A stretch of 64,000 bases of DNA. Origin: Halomonas sp. KG2. Lineage in GTDB: Bacteria > Pseudomonadota > Gammaproteobacteria > Pseudomonadales > Halomonadaceae. How positions within the stretch are numbered: the stretch's first letter is position 1; every line of letters starts with the position of its first letter. The stretch is from contig CP098528.1 of assembly GCA_030440445.1 (NCBI GenBank), positions 1,302,001 through 1,366,000 of the forward strand, in the 5' to 3' direction. The notes beneath the pieces are model-generated. The model searched no databases. It was not told the origin of the DNA and saw only the letters and a list, made by a program, of their open reading frames with translations. This document shows positions 1 through 8,793 of this stretch, one piece after another. The translations under genes were made by a program, and so were the position numbers.

Positions 1-12
1 GAGGTTAAGCGC

Positions 13-651
13 ATGGTTGCGTCACCACCCCCCGCTGTGACCGCTGTCCGTGTTGTAAGTGTTTGTGCTGTTGTCGCTGTTTTAACTGGTTGTGCGGGCT
101 CTGCCTCACGCCAGGGCATGGAGCCACCCGAGAATTATTTCTCAATGGCGCTGCCGGGATTGGCAGAAGGTGAAAACCTCGCAATGTCCCCGGTCAGTAA
201 CGCCACTGGCCAACTGCGTAGCCTTCAGACGCCGCCACCTACGATCATTCGTCAGGCACTGTTAGAGCAACATCAGCGATGGGCTGGGACGCCGTACCGC
301 ATAGGCGGTACCTCGAAACAAGGCATTGATTGCTCTGCTCTGGTAAGGAATGTGTTTCGTGACACATTTAATTTAGAGCTGCCACGCTCTACCTATGACC
401 AAGTACATGAGGGACGCCCGATCGACCGCCAAGAGCTGCAGGCGGGCGATCTGGTCTTCTTCCGCCCTCCAGGTCGATACAACCATGTGGGCATTTATGT
501 AGGGGATGGCCGTTTTTTACACGCGTCCTCTTCCAAAGGCGTCATGATCTCTCGTTTGGATAACAGCTACTGGCAGCGCTACTATTGGCAGTCTCGGCGC
601 GCGCTAGAGCCGACCAATTTAGCCCAGCTTAGTAGCCGCTATATGCCGTAA
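13..651 (+). CDS. NlpC/P60 family lipoprotein, probable peptidoglycan endopeptidase
   Basis: A 212-residue exported lipoprotein. Residues 11-26 are hydrophobic and end in the lipobox LTGC, so Cys27 should be lipidated. Residues 84-200 form an NlpC/P60 domain with the catalytic set visible: Cys107 in the motif DCSALV, His158 in NHVGIYVG and His170 in FLHASS. The family (Spr/MepS, NlpC) cuts peptide cross-links or stems in peptidoglycan and works at the outer membrane. The start is supported by GAGGT six bases upstream. The gene begins only 13 bases into the window, so upstream partners cannot be seen. Which Spr/NlpC paralogue it is cannot be decided here. Confidence 0.88.
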   Translation: MVASPPPAVTAVRVVSVCAVVAVLTGCAGSASRQGMEPPENYFSMALPGLAEGENLAMSPVSNATGQLRSLQTPPPTIIRQALLEQHQRWAGTPYRIGGTSKQGIDCSALVRNVFRDTFNLELPRSTYDQVHEGRPIDRQELQAGDLVFFRPPGRYNHVGIYVGDGRFLHASSSKGVMISRLDNSYWQRYYWQSRRALEPTNLAQLSSRYMP

Positions 652-687
652 ATGTCTGCGATCAGTTTTGCATAGTGTGGACATCAT

Positions 688-1875
688 ATGATCGAAGCTA
701 GAACGCGCGCCTGGTGGCGCGCGACTGCGGCTCTTTGTCTAGGGTCGTTTCTTGTTTTTATCAACTTATATGTCCCGCAACCGCTGCTACCCGGGCTGAA
801 GGACACCTATGGGGTATCTACCTTAGGTGTTAGTTTTTTGATGTCCGCCTCCACGCTTTCCCTTGCTTTCGCGCTACTTGTATTTGGCCCCCTGTCTGAT
901 GCGATTGGCCGTGAGGCTATCATGCGCATCACGTTGCTCTTAGCCGGCGGCCTCTCTCTCGCATTGGCGTTTGCACCTACGTTCGAAAGCTTATTATTGC
1001 TGCGTTTACTGCAGGGTTTCGTGCTGGGCGGGTTGCCAGCCGTTGCGATTGCATGGATGGGGGATGAGTTTGAAAAGCCCGCTTTGCTCAGTGCGGTGGG
1101 TCTGTATATTGGCGCCAATTCGTTGGGTGGTATTAGCGGCCGAATTGTAGGCGGTGGGGCGGCGACCTTCGGTGGCCCCTCGGCGGCATTTTTAGCGGTA
1201 GGAATCATGACGGTAGTCGGGTGCGCAGTTTTTTGGCGACTGCTACCCAATAGCCGAGCCTTTACACCCAAGCGCTTTAAATTTCGCCAAGCGGCCGGTG
1301 ATCTGCTCGGGCATTTGCGCACGCCGGTGCTGTTGGCGGCTTATTGCCTGGGCGGAATTAACTTTCTTATTTTTATCAATCAGTACAGCTATATCACGTT
1401 CCGTTTGGCTGGTGAGCCTTATCAATTAGCGGCTAGCAGCTTGGGGCTGATTTTCCTGACGTATCTAGGGGGGACGCTTGGCTCTACGGTATCGGGCCGA
1501 TTAGCCGGACGTTTTTCACCCGCGCGCTGTATGAGCGTGGGTATCTTAATTTTGATGCTAGGCACGGCGGTAACGCTGGCCAATGCTCTGCCGCTGATTA
1601 TTGTTGGTCTCACCATTAACGCGTTTGGGTTTTTCTTAGCACACTCTCTGGCCTCTAGCTGGGTAGGTCGCTATGCACAAGGTGCTAGGGGCAGTGCCTC
1701 AGCGCTTTACTTGGTATTTTACTACCTCGGGGCAAGTATTGGTGGATTCTGGCTAGAGCCATTTTGGCGTTGGGCGCAGTGGCAGGGCGTAGCGGTGGGG
1801 TCTTGGCTACTGCTTTGCGTCACGCTAATCATTAGCATTGGTTTATGGCGTTTCGAGCGTCGTGAACTGCGCTAA
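688..1875 (+). CDS. MFS transporter, YnfM-like
   Basis: A 395-residue polytopic membrane protein with about 12 hydrophobic segments. The motif DAIGREAIMR between helices 2 and 3 is a major-facilitator motif A variant. Length and start resemble the YnfM/AraJ group of drug or metabolite exporters, but no substrate can be read from sequence. It follows the NlpC-type gene by 36 bases and may be cotranscribed. Its last 44 bases overlap the 3' end of the convergent nikE gene, so the two genes share coding sequence on opposite strands. Confidence 0.85.
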   Translation: MIEARTRAWWRATAALCLGSFLVFINLYVPQPLLPGLKDTYGVSTLGVSFLMSASTLSLAFALLVFGPLSDAIGREAIMRITLLLAGGLSLALAFAPTFESLLLLRLLQGFVLGGLPAVAIAWMGDEFEKPALLSAVGLYIGANSLGGISGRIVGGGAATFGGPSAAFLAVGIMTVVGCAVFWRLLPNSRAFTPKRFKFRQAAGDLLGHLRTPVLLAAYCLGGINFLIFINQYSYITFRLAGEPYQLAASSLGLIFLTYLGGTLGSTVSGRLAGRFSPARCMSVGILILMLGTAVTLANALPLIIVGLTINAFGFFLAHSLASSWVGRYAQGARGSASALYLVFYYLGASIGGFWLEPFWRWAQWQGVAVGSWLLLCVTLIISIGLWRFERRELR

Positions 1876-2506
1876 GCGTACCTCGAGCTAAATGGAGACG
1901 TCGAGTACACAATCGCGCTAGCAGTGCCGCGTCATGGCTGATCACTAACACGCCAAGTTGGTGGCGGCCGGCAACCTTTTTTATTGCCCGCCATAGCTCC
2001 ACTTGGGTGATGGGATCGAGCATGGTCGAGATTTCATCAGCGATCAGATAGCGTACACCTGGGGCTAACGCCCGCAATACGCATACCCGCTGTAATTCTC
2101 CACCAGATAAGGTACCTGGAAAACGCGATAGCCAATCAGGTTGGATGCCAAAATCCTGCATTAATGATTCAGAAGGGCACCATGCTTCGCAGAGTACTTT
2201 CTTTACTCGCCAACGTGGATTGACGGCAAGTTCCGGTGATTGCGGCAGCCACTGTACCGGCCGCAGCCCACGGGAAGGGAGTGGCTTATCATCGGCATAA
2301 ATCTCCCCCTGTTGTGGCCGCAGTAAGCCAGCCAAGAGTTTTCCCAGCGTAGATTTGCCTGCCCCTGAGTCACCGCTTAGCCCCAGCCATTCTCCCCGTT
2401 CAAGTGATAGCGAAAGTTGCGTTAATAGAGGTGCTTGAGAATGGAAGCCAAAGGTGATTTTGCGCGCATCAAGCAATGGTTGGCTCCTTAGGCAGGTCGA
2501 TGGCAT
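1832..2506 (-). CDS. nikE: Nickel/peptide ABC transporter ATP-binding protein NikE
   Basis: An ATPase subunit of an Opp/Nik-type importer, about 224 residues from the chosen ATG. Visible motifs are Walker A (GDSGAGKST), the ABC signature LSGGELQR, Walker B (YLIADE) and the switch His (VISHD). The frame is open further upstream to 2644, but that stretch lies inside nikD in another frame and has no family similarity, so the ATG at 2506 is preferred; it overlaps nikD by 38 bases. It is the last gene of the nik operon, and its end overlaps the end of the convergent MFS gene. At about 224 residues it is a little short for NikE. Assignment as nickel rather than peptide transporter comes from the linked nikR and operator. 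Confidence 0.82.
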   Translation of the reverse strand: MPSTCLRSQPLLDARKITFGFHSQAPLLTQLSLSLERGEWLGLSGDSGAGKSTLGKLLAGLLRPQQGEIYADDKPLPSRGLRPVQWLPQSPELAVNPRWRVKKVLCEAWCPSESLMQDFGIQPDWLSRFPGTLSGGELQRVCVLRALAPGVRYLIADEISTMLDPITQVELWRAIKKVAGRHQLGVLVISHDAALLARLCTRRLHLARGTLSAVHDARNAINQC

Positions 2507-3323
2507 CAGCGTGGGCGGCACTTTCGTTAGCACGCACCTGAGTACTAAAGGTGTTATCGGGCAGAGCATTCCAGAGTGCGCAGGCATAGGTGCTTTTAAG
2601 CTGTTCCCCATTGCCTTGAAAGGCAGTGGCAGGAGTAGCTTCAATGCACTTTCCCTGGCGCAGTATCGTTACATGGTCGGCGATGGGTAACGCGTGGCGC
2701 AAATCGTGGGTAATTAGCATGACGGCCTTCCCTTCAAGCGCGAGTGCCTTCAGAGCGGCCAATACACGGTCGCGCTGTTGAGGGTCCAAGCCAACGCTTG
2801 GTTCGTCGGCAATAATTAGGCTAGCGTTGCCGATTTGGGCCATGGCGGCTAAAACACGCCGCGCCATACCGCCTGAAAGCTGGTGGGGGTATGCCCGCTG
2901 AGCGTGATGATTGAGCTGATAATGATTTAGTGCGCGCTCTGCGCTGTGCCAAGCGACGGTTTTGCTTTGCCCTGCCCGGCGAGCCGCCCAACTGACTTGG
3001 CGTTGACTGCTCGCGAGTGGGTCTAGGGCATTAAGTGATTGCGGAATGAGGGCCAGCTGGCGACCTCTAAGCTGGCGCTGGCGTTCAGCGGTCAATGGCG
3101 CATCTTTAAAAAATAGCTGGCCACTGGTTTTTGCCCCTTCCGGCAGTAATCCCATAATTGTGTAAGCTAGCAGGCTTTTTCCGGCGCCGGATGCACCAAT
3201 GACAGCATGTATTTCACCGGGTTGTATGCTTAACGACAGGTTATCAACGCAGGTGGTCCACGCTCGTCGCCACCAGTGCTGGTAGTAGGGCAATTGCAGC
3301 GTCAGGTTCTCTATATCCAGCAT
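2469..3323 (-). CDS. nikD: Nickel/peptide ABC transporter ATP-binding protein NikD
   Basis: A 284-residue ATPase with Walker A (GASGAGKS), signature LSGGMARR, Walker B (SLIIADEPS) and H-loop (LITHD). It pairs with NikE to drive import through NikBC. The ATG at 3323 is preceded by a strong AGGAGG at about nine bases. Fifteen bases separate it from nikC and the 3' end overlaps nikE, so translation is probably coupled along the operon. Residues after about 240 are poorly conserved, as is usual for these subunits. Confidence 0.85.
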   Translation of the reverse strand: MLDIENLTLQLPYYQHWWRRAWTTCVDNLSLSIQPGEIHAVIGASGAGKSLLAYTIMGLLPEGAKTSGQLFFKDAPLTAERQRQLRGRQLALIPQSLNALDPLASSQRQVSWAARRAGQSKTVAWHSAERALNHYQLNHHAQRAYPHQLSGGMARRVLAAMAQIGNASLIIADEPSVGLDPQQRDRVLAALKALALEGKAVMLITHDLRHALPIADHVTILRQGKCIEATPATAFQGNGEQLKSTYACALWNALPDNTFSTQVRANESAAHADAIDLPKEPTIA

Positions 3324-3338
3324 GCTAGCTTCCTCCTG

Positions 3339-4139
3339 TTATAGAGCGCGACGCAATTGCACCGCTAAACGATCAATCGATAGCACCATCAGCAGTAACC
3401 CTAGGCCTGGGAATACCCCTAACCACCAAAAGCCCCCGGTTAAGTAGCGCATGGCATCGGCGAGTAATACCCCGATAGCGGGTTGGGTTGGGTCTAAACC
3501 TACGCCCAGAAAAGTCAGGGCGGCTTCATGCAGAATGGCGTGAGGAAACAGCAACAGTGCGCCAACAATGCACTGGGGAATTAAGTGGGGGAGTAAGTGG
3601 CGTACTAAAATAAAGCAGCGGCTTTTTCCTAGTGCCTGGGAAATAGCAACGTAGGGGGCATGGCGTAGGGAAAAGAGTTCCGCCCTTAGTATCCTGGCTA
3701 AACTTGGCCAATGGGTAAGTGCCACGGCAATAATCACTGCCTGTGTACCACCACCTAAAGCAAAGGCTAATAGGAGTAGTAATATCAGGTGCGGTACGCT
3801 TAGCAGCGTGTCAATCAGCAGACTAACGAGAGCATCTAACGTGGTTGAAAGTGTCGCCAGCGTCGCTAGCGTTAACGCAATGAGTGTGCCGAGTAGCGCA
3901 GCGCTTAGCCCTACCCAAAAGCTGAGTCTTAACCCAGCCAGTGTTCGCGCCCATAGCTCGCGTCCCAAAGCATCGGTGCCTAGCCAATGGCTGGTGCTCG
4001 GTGGCATAAGGCGCGCATCAAACTGCATTGGCGCCGCGCTATGACCTGCCCACCATGGGCTACTTATCAGCAAAACCAACACTATGATTAGAAGGCCAAT
4101 ATAGCCAGCGGCGGCTAAGCGTGGTTGGATCATCCTCAT
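3339..4139 (-). CDS. nikC: Nickel ABC transporter permease NikC
   Basis: A 266-residue inner-membrane permease of the DppC/OppC/NikC type. A hydrophobic anchor at residues 13-30 is followed by the typical HWLGTDALGRELWAR segment and five more membrane spans. The EAA loop lies around residues 195-215 (HEAALTFLGVGLDP). It forms the membrane pore with NikB. Its ATG overlaps the nikB stop as ATGA, which indicates tight translational coupling. Confidence 0.87.
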   Translation of the reverse strand: MRMIQPRLAAAGYIGLLIIVLVLLISSPWWAGHSAAPMQFDARLMPPSTSHWLGTDALGRELWARTLAGLRLSFWVGLSAALLGTLIALTLATLATLSTTLDALVSLLIDTLLSVPHLILLLLLAFALGGGTQAVIIAVALTHWPSLARILRAELFSLRHAPYVAISQALGKSRCFILVRHLLPHLIPQCIVGALLLFPHAILHEAALTFLGVGLDPTQPAIGVLLADAMRYLTGGFWWLGVFPGLGLLLMVLSIDRLAVQLRRAL

Positions 4140-5128
4140 GGCTGTTCCTGTGCCATGCGTGGGTCGATAAGTGGATACAGGCTATCTGCGATCAGATTGC
4201 CGACACTGACAAACAGCGCGGTAAACAGCGCTATCCCAAGCAGTAGCGGAACGTCACTACGTAGTCCTGCTTCAACAGTGGCTTGTCCAAGGCCGGGGTA
4301 GGCAAATACCTGCTCGATTAATATTGAGCCGCCAAACAACTCTCCTAGCGAAGCAAAAGCGAGCGTTAGTGCTGGGAGGCTGGCATGACGTAGGCCATGA
4401 CGCCAGGCGATATCTGATCGGCTGGCTCCCTGGGCAAAAGCGTGAAGGGCGATGTCGGAGTTCATCAGCGCTATCATGCGCGCGCGGGTGTGAAGGGTGA
4501 TGGTGGCGATGCCTAGCAGGGCCAGTGTCGTCATGGGTAGTACTAAGTGGTGCAATCGAGTCAGCATGCTAACGTCTTGGTTGAGTACGCCCACCGGCCC
4601 AGCGCAGCAGGTCGGGGTCCAGCCGAGATAAATGGAAAACATTAGTACTGCCAGCATGCCAAGCCAAAAAGCAGGTGTTGAGGCGGTGACATAGGCGTAG
4701 CCACTAATCAGCCGGTCGAGTGGTGAGCCTTCTTTCGCACCGGCGATGACGCCCAGCGCAAAGCCAACAAGCAACGACATTAGCCAAGCGCTACCCAGCA
4801 AGATAAAAGAGCGTTGGAAACGCTGACTGATAACCTCGCTAACCGGTTGATTGTAGACATGGCTCCAGCCTAACTCGCCACTTAGCAATTGGCTTAGCCA
4901 ATGACCAAATTGAACGGCAGGCGAGGCATCAAATCCCCACCTTTCAGCGATCAGGGCGCGTTGTTCGGGGCTTACCTGTGCCATTTGGGGGCCAAGATAG
5001 GCATCCACAGGGTCAATAGGCGAGAGCATGACTAACCCAAACGTCACCATCGCGACGCACAGCAATACCAATGCTAGCCGTACTAAGCGGCTTGCCAGTA
5101 TCTTAATCAATCGCACGTCCAGCGCCAT
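4136..5128 (-). CDS. nikB: Nickel ABC transporter permease NikB
   Basis: A 330-residue permease of the DppB/OppB/NikB type: N-terminal membrane anchor (about residues 13-33), a periplasmic segment with the conserved DPVDAYLGP region, then five or six spans and an EAA loop near SILIEQVFAYPGLGQ. It partners NikC. The ATG at 5128 lies 22 bases inside the nikA reading frame; a GTG four codons downstream is an alternative. The gene order A-B-C-D-E is that of the classical nik operon. Confidence 0.87.
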   Translation of the reverse strand: MALDVRLIKILASRLVRLALVLLCVAMVTFGLVMLSPIDPVDAYLGPQMAQVSPEQRALIAERWGFDASPAVQFGHWLSQLLSGELGWSHVYNQPVSEVISQRFQRSFILLGSAWLMSLLVGFALGVIAGAKEGSPLDRLISGYAYVTASTPAFWLGMLAVLMFSIYLGWTPTCCAGPVGVLNQDVSMLTRLHHLVLPMTTLALLGIATITLHTRARMIALMNSDIALHAFAQGASRSDIAWRHGLRHASLPALTLAFASLGELFGGSILIEQVFAYPGLGQATVEAGLRSDVPLLLGIALFTALFVSVGNLIADSLYPLIDPRMAQEQP

Positions 5129-6687
5129 TCAAGCAGGTTGGCGGTAATTGGCCAGCCGTGGCCGTGAGGCGCAATGCCTAACTCCCCAAGGTCCAGGCAG
5201 GGGTTGGCTGCATATACATGGGCTAGGTTAACCATCCATGCCCAGCTAGTATCGCCCCTAAAGCCATAGCCCGTATTGCCATCCCACTGGGCGGCTTGCC
5301 AGTGGCGGTTAGCTTCTTCTGCCCCTGCGGCCGCTTGAGCGGCTTCTAGGTGGCTATCCACCGTCGCGTTTGAGTAGTAGCCACTGTTATAGAAGCCAAA
5401 CCCCGCGTGCTGGCTATGAAACAGGTAGTACACCTCTTGTGGGCTGTGGCTGCCAAAGCCGAAGACGATGGCGTCTTGGTGCAGTGCTTCACGCTGTATT
5501 TCGTCCCAGTGACGGCCTGTTGGCTGCATCTCAATGCCCAGTGGGCGTACCATCTCGGCGCTTACTTGAGCGAGCAGTTGGCGAGTGGTGTCGCTGGCAG
5601 GGTAGGTCAAGCGAAAACGAGCGGGCTGGTCGTTTTTATAGCGTAGCCCATCGGCACGTCGCTCCCAGCCTGCTGCATCGAGTAGCGCATTGGCACGGTC
5701 GCTGTCGGGCGCTGTAAAGGCTTCGTCATCCAGGCTCCAGGGCAGCCCATCGGCAGGGCCAAATGCGGGGCGTCCAAAACCATTTAGGGCGACGTCAACG
5801 AGGGTGTTTCGATCAAGGGCAAGATTAACCGCCTGGCGTATCGCACTATCGGCAGTAACATCGTTACCGATAGGCGCACCAGACGCGGCCTGCTCGCCTG
5901 CAGCAGGCTGCATAGGAAACAAAATACCTCGATTATCGACGCTTTCCATAACGATGCGCTGCATATGACTTGGTAGGTTGGTGGCGAGTGCTGGTGGCAC
6001 AGCGGCAAGGTCGAGCTGCCCAGCATGGGCCGCGCTTAACGTAGACTCTTCGCCAGTAAATACGAACACCAGTCGTTCAAAGGCCGGTAAGGGGCCATGG
6101 AAATAGGGGTTCCGCTCGACGATTAGTTGCTCGCCCTCTTGCCATTCGACGAGCCGATAAGGGCCTGAGCCCAGCGGTTGTCTACCGTACCCTTCGCGAT
6201 AACCGTTTTCTCTGTTAGCGTCTGGAACGATACCAAGCGTCATTAACTGATCGATGAAGGTAATACGCGGCGCGTTTAAAGAGAGCTCAACGGTAGTGTT
6301 ATCGATGGCGCTGGCTTTGTTCAGTGCGCTTAAATCGGCCCGGCCACCGGCTTGCTTTGCGGCATTAAAGGTGTAGGCAACATCCTTGGCAGTCAACGGT
6401 GTGTCGTCACTAAAGCGAGCGTCATCGCGCAGAGTGAGTATCCAGGTGAGCCGGTCTTCTGACAGTGTCCACGCGGTCGCCAAACCGGCTTGTGGTGTAA
6501 GGTCGCGTCCTCGGGTTAGCAGCGTCGATTGAAAAAGCGGACTACCGTACTGGCCCCAGCCAAGCAGTGGGTCGAACCCCTGCTCGGGTTCGCCGCCGAT
6601 TGCCAAAACCAATTGCTCTTTGCTGAAGGCAGGAGAGCTAAGCGCTACACACGTAACCGCCAGACCCAGTAAGATAGTACGACGCAT
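5107..6687 (-). CDS. nikA: Nickel ABC transporter periplasmic binding protein NikA
   Basis: A family-5 extracellular solute-binding protein of about 526 residues with an N-terminal signal peptide (LGLAVTCVALSSPAFS, cleavage expected after AFS). It captures nickel, probably as a metallophore complex, and delivers it to NikBC. The frame also allows a TTG at 6699, but the ATG at 6687 has GGAG at a good distance and is chosen. The promoter region carries the NikR operator 22 bases upstream, so nickel-dependent repression is expected. SBP family 5 also serves peptides; the nickel role rests on context. Confidence 0.86.
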   Translation of the reverse strand: MRRTILLGLAVTCVALSSPAFSKEQLVLAIGGEPEQGFDPLLGWGQYGSPLFQSTLLTRGRDLTPQAGLATAWTLSEDRLTWILTLRDDARFSDDTPLTAKDVAYTFNAAKQAGGRADLSALNKASAIDNTTVELSLNAPRITFIDQLMTLGIVPDANRENGYREGYGRQPLGSGPYRLVEWQEGEQLIVERNPYFHGPLPAFERLVFVFTGEESTLSAAHAGQLDLAAVPPALATNLPSHMQRIVMESVDNRGILFPMQPAAGEQAASGAPIGNDVTADSAIRQAVNLALDRNTLVDVALNGFGRPAFGPADGLPWSLDDEAFTAPDSDRANALLDAAGWERRADGLRYKNDQPARFRLTYPASDTTRQLLAQVSAEMVRPLGIEMQPTGRHWDEIQREALHQDAIVFGFGSHSPQEVYYLFHSQHAGFGFYNSGYYSNATVDSHLEAAQAAAGAEEANRHWQAAQWDGNTGYGFRGDTSWAWMVNLAHVYAANPCLDLGELGIAPHGHGWPITANLLEWRWTCD

Positions 6688-6708
6688 GAGGCGCTCCAAA
6701 AACCAACC

Positions 6709-6736
6709 GTATGATGTTTTTACAATAACATCATAC
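6709..6736. promoter_or_regulatory. NikR operator between nikA and nikR
   Basis: The intergenic region contains GTATGA, exactly 16 bases, then TCATAC, which matches the half-sites and spacing of the operator bound by nickel-loaded E. coli NikR. The half-sites extend to GTATGATG and CATCATAC, making an even longer dyad. It sits 22 bases from the nikA start and 58 bases from the nikR start, so it can control both divergent genes. Confidence 0.93.
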
Positions 6737-6793
6737 TTTGAGAGCTGGAAGTCACGGCAGCACCGCGCTTGCGGCGTTAGTTTAGGAGAGAAT

Positions 6794-7195
6794 ATGCAAC
6801 GGGTAACGGTAACGCTGGATGAGGAACTGCTGAGCGAGGTCGATGCATTGATGCATGCGCGCGGCTACCAAAACCGCTCAGAGGCGATACGTGATTTAAC
6901 ACGCAGTGGGTTAAAGCAGGCCAAAGAGGAGGTTGCGCCCGAAGCGCCGTGCATGGGCGCGCTCGTCTATGTGTACGATCATGCGGCGCGAGATTTATCG
7001 AAACGCTTAACCCGACACTCTCATGATCATCATGATCTAACGCTATCGACACTTCATGTGCATATTAATCATGATAGCTGTTTGGAAGTGGCGTTATTAA
7101 AGGGGCAGGGCAGCGCGTTGAAGCAGTTTTCTGATGAAGTGACATCGTCACGTAGCGTGCGCTATGGGCAGTTAGTGATTATCCCGGAGGAGTAA
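6794..7195 (+). CDS. nikR: Nickel-responsive regulator NikR
   Basis: A 133-residue repressor. Residues 1-45 form the ribbon-helix-helix DNA-binding domain (MQRVTVTLDEEL, then NRSEAIRDL). The C-terminal ACT-like domain holds the nickel site: the LHVHINHDSCLE segment supplies the conserved His-x-His and Cys ligands, with a further His-rich stretch (HSHDHH) before it. The ATG at 6794 follows AGGAGAG. A longer frame from 6620 exists but would run through nikA and the operator, so it is rejected. It is divergent from nikABCDE and probably also autoregulated. Confidence 0.94.
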   Translation: MQRVTVTLDEELLSEVDALMHARGYQNRSEAIRDLTRSGLKQAKEEVAPEAPCMGALVYVYDHAARDLSKRLTRHSHDHHDLTLSTLHVHINHDSCLEVALLKGQGSALKQFSDEVTSSRSVRYGQLVIIPEE

Positions 7196-7218
7196 AGCGG
7201 GGGGAGTGTCCATTAAAA

Positions 7219-7239
7219 AGGGCGGCCCTAGGCCGCCCT
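7219..7239 (-). terminator. Rho-independent terminator of slyD
   Basis: A perfect 9-bp stem (AGGGCGGCC / GGCCGCCCT) with a 3-base loop, followed on the minus strand by TTTTT. It lies between the convergent nikR and slyD; the U tract favours slyD, though the stem may also stop nikR transcripts. Confidence 0.8.
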
Positions 7240-7259
7240 ATAAGCACGCGTTGAGCAAC

Positions 7260-7742
7260 TTAGTGCTCTACGCCGCCTTCGCCGTGCACATGACCGTGCT
7301 CGACTTCTTCCTGGCTTGCTTCACGAACGGTTGCAATCTCAACATCGAAGTTAAGATGTTGGCCAGCCAGCGGGTGGTTGCCATCAACTACAACAGTATC
7401 ACCTTCAACTTTCTTGACGGTAACCATCAGCGGGCCGCCTTGAGTCTGGGCTTGGAACTGCATGCCTGGCTCAATGCTTTCAACGCCTTGGAACGCATCG
7501 CGAGGTACTTCTTGCATCAGCTGTTCTTGAACTTCACCGTAGCCCTCTTCTGGGGTTACTTTTACGTTCAGCTTATCGCCTTCGGCACGGCCTTCGAGCT
7601 CTTTTTCCAGACCCGGAATAATGTTGCCAGCGCCGTGTAGATACGTCAGCGGCTCACGGCCTTCGGAACTGTCTAGCACTTCACCTGCATCATTGGTCAG
7701 GGTGTAGTGGAACGCGACAACCGAGTTTTGCGCAATTTGCAT
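7260..7742 (-). CDS. slyD: FKBP-type peptidyl-prolyl isomerase SlyD
   Basis: A 160-residue SlyD-type FKBP. The two-part FKBP domain (DSSEGREPLTYLHGAG, then IIPGLEKELEG) is interrupted by the insert-in-flap chaperone domain at about residues 70-125, and a short His-rich tail follows (EHGHVHGEGGVEH). SlyD assists folding and, through metal-binding residues, nickel delivery to hydrogenase in enterics. The tail here is much shorter than in E. coli. Its position beside nikR fits a nickel-handling role, although slyD also occurs elsewhere without nik genes. Transcribed convergently with nikR. Confidence 0.9.
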   Translation of the reverse strand: MQIAQNSVVAFHYTLTNDAGEVLDSSEGREPLTYLHGAGNIIPGLEKELEGRAEGDKLNVKVTPEEGYGEVQEQLMQEVPRDAFQGVESIEPGMQFQAQTQGGPLMVTVKKVEGDTVVVDGNHPLAGQHLNFDVEIATVREASQEEVEHGHVHGEGGVEH

Positions 7743-7921
7743 TTAATAACCTTTCGGTGAGTGCATGTCCCAACATGGTAACGCGTGAGAGCTTGCTTGT
7801 CAGGGGGTAAACAGGCTTTTTCCTCCTCCCACTCCTTTGGCGCTATTGCGCCACGGGGTAACCGGGGATACCCTACGACAACTTCTTTTCCCCCTTTAGA
7901 CAACATTCACTGGAGCTGGTT

Positions 7922-8203
7922 ATGACGATCTTCTTGATTTGGGTTATCGCCTTTGTGCTAATTGCCTACTTTGCGAACAAACGCTGGGATAGCAGTGTCA
8001 GTCAGGGGCTAGATAAAATGCTGCCTGAGGTATTAAAAACACATGGTGACAACCGCTATTTATGGGTGGCAGCATTAGCCGTATTGGGTGCTACAACCCT
8101 GATTCGTCCAGTCGATATCCTTCTGGTTGTTATCCTGTTGACCATTATTGGTTTGGTAATCGCAAAGCTGGCAAGCTGGGCGAGCAATAAAGTAGCTCAC
8201 TAA
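7922..8203 (+). CDS. Small membrane protein of unknown function
   Basis: A 93-residue protein with an N-terminal hydrophobic span (about residues 2-18) and a C-terminal hydrophobic pair (about 46-85) separated by a short polar, basic stretch. The start has GGAG seven bases upstream. It stands alone between the divergent slyD and a strong bidirectional terminator. No family was recognised. Confidence 0.7.
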   Translation: MTIFLIWVIAFVLIAYFANKRWDSSVSQGLDKMLPEVLKTHGDNRYLWVAALAVLGATTLIRPVDILLVVILLTIIGLVIAKLASWASNKVAH

Positions 8204-8235
8204 ATTATGCCTTGTTAGCCATTAACGAAGGCGAC

Positions 8236-8272
8236 AAAAATGCCCGACCAAGTAGGCTTGGTCGGGCATTTT
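8236..8272. terminator. Bidirectional rho-independent terminator
   Basis: A 12-bp perfect stem (TGCCCGACCAAG / CTTGGTCGGGCA) with a 4-base loop, flanked by AAAAA on the left and TTTTT on the right. It can end the small membrane-protein transcript and the convergent SlyB-like gene. Confidence 0.92.
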
Positions 8273-8325
8273 TCTATTACGGCGCTACCTGTGTTACTGG
8301 CTAGGAAGCGTTTGGTAAGACGAAC

Positions 8326-8793
8326 TTAGTAAGGAGCTACGCTTAAGTTAGCGCCGCTACCGATCAGGCGAACACGCTGGCCTGCTTGATATTGACGGTC
8401 TGCGCTTTGAACCACGATCACATCTGTGCCGTCGTCGCGACGAATTTCCATTTCCAACGCATTAATGCGGTTAGCGCGGTCTTCTGCTGCGGTACCGGCA
8501 ATTGCGCCACCTAATGCGCCTGCAACGGTTGCTAGTTGGCGACCAGAGCCACCACCAACTTGACTACCCAGCAGGCCGCCGATGACAGCACCGCCACCGC
8601 CGCCCAACAGGTTGCCTGTACGGCTGTCTGCCTGGATTTGTACAGGACGGACTGCCACGATGGTGCCATAGGTCACGCTTTGGCCTGTTTGCGCTTGATT
8701 GCCACGGTACACATCACCTGAATAAGGCGCAGTGTTGGCACAACCTGCCAGCGTGAGAATGCTCAATGCTGCAATAGGTAGTAAACGTTTCAT
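8326..8793 (-). CDS. SlyB/PcpY-like glycine-zipper outer-membrane lipoprotein
   Basis: A 155-residue lipoprotein: signal peptide with lipobox LAGC (Cys18), then a glycine-zipper region around residues 62-102 (GGGGGAVIGGLLGSQVGG), then a small C-terminal beta domain. The layout matches SlyB/Pcp lipoproteins, which sit in the outer membrane and are tied to envelope stress. GGAGG six bases before the ATG supports the start. It lies downstream of aceA, separated by a terminator. Confidence 0.85.
   Translation of the reverse strand: MKRLLPIAALSILTLAGCANTAPYSGDVYRGNQAQTGQSVTYGTIVAVRPVQIQADSRTGNLLGGGGGAVIGGLLGSQVGGGSGRQLATVAGALGGAIAGTAAEDRANRINALEMEIRRDDGTDVIVVQSADRQYQAGQRVRLIGSGANLSVAPY

Noticed and set aside
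6620..6793. N-terminal extension of nikR
   Set aside because: It would cover the nikA start and the NikR operator; the ATG at 6794 has a good ribosome site and the family start.
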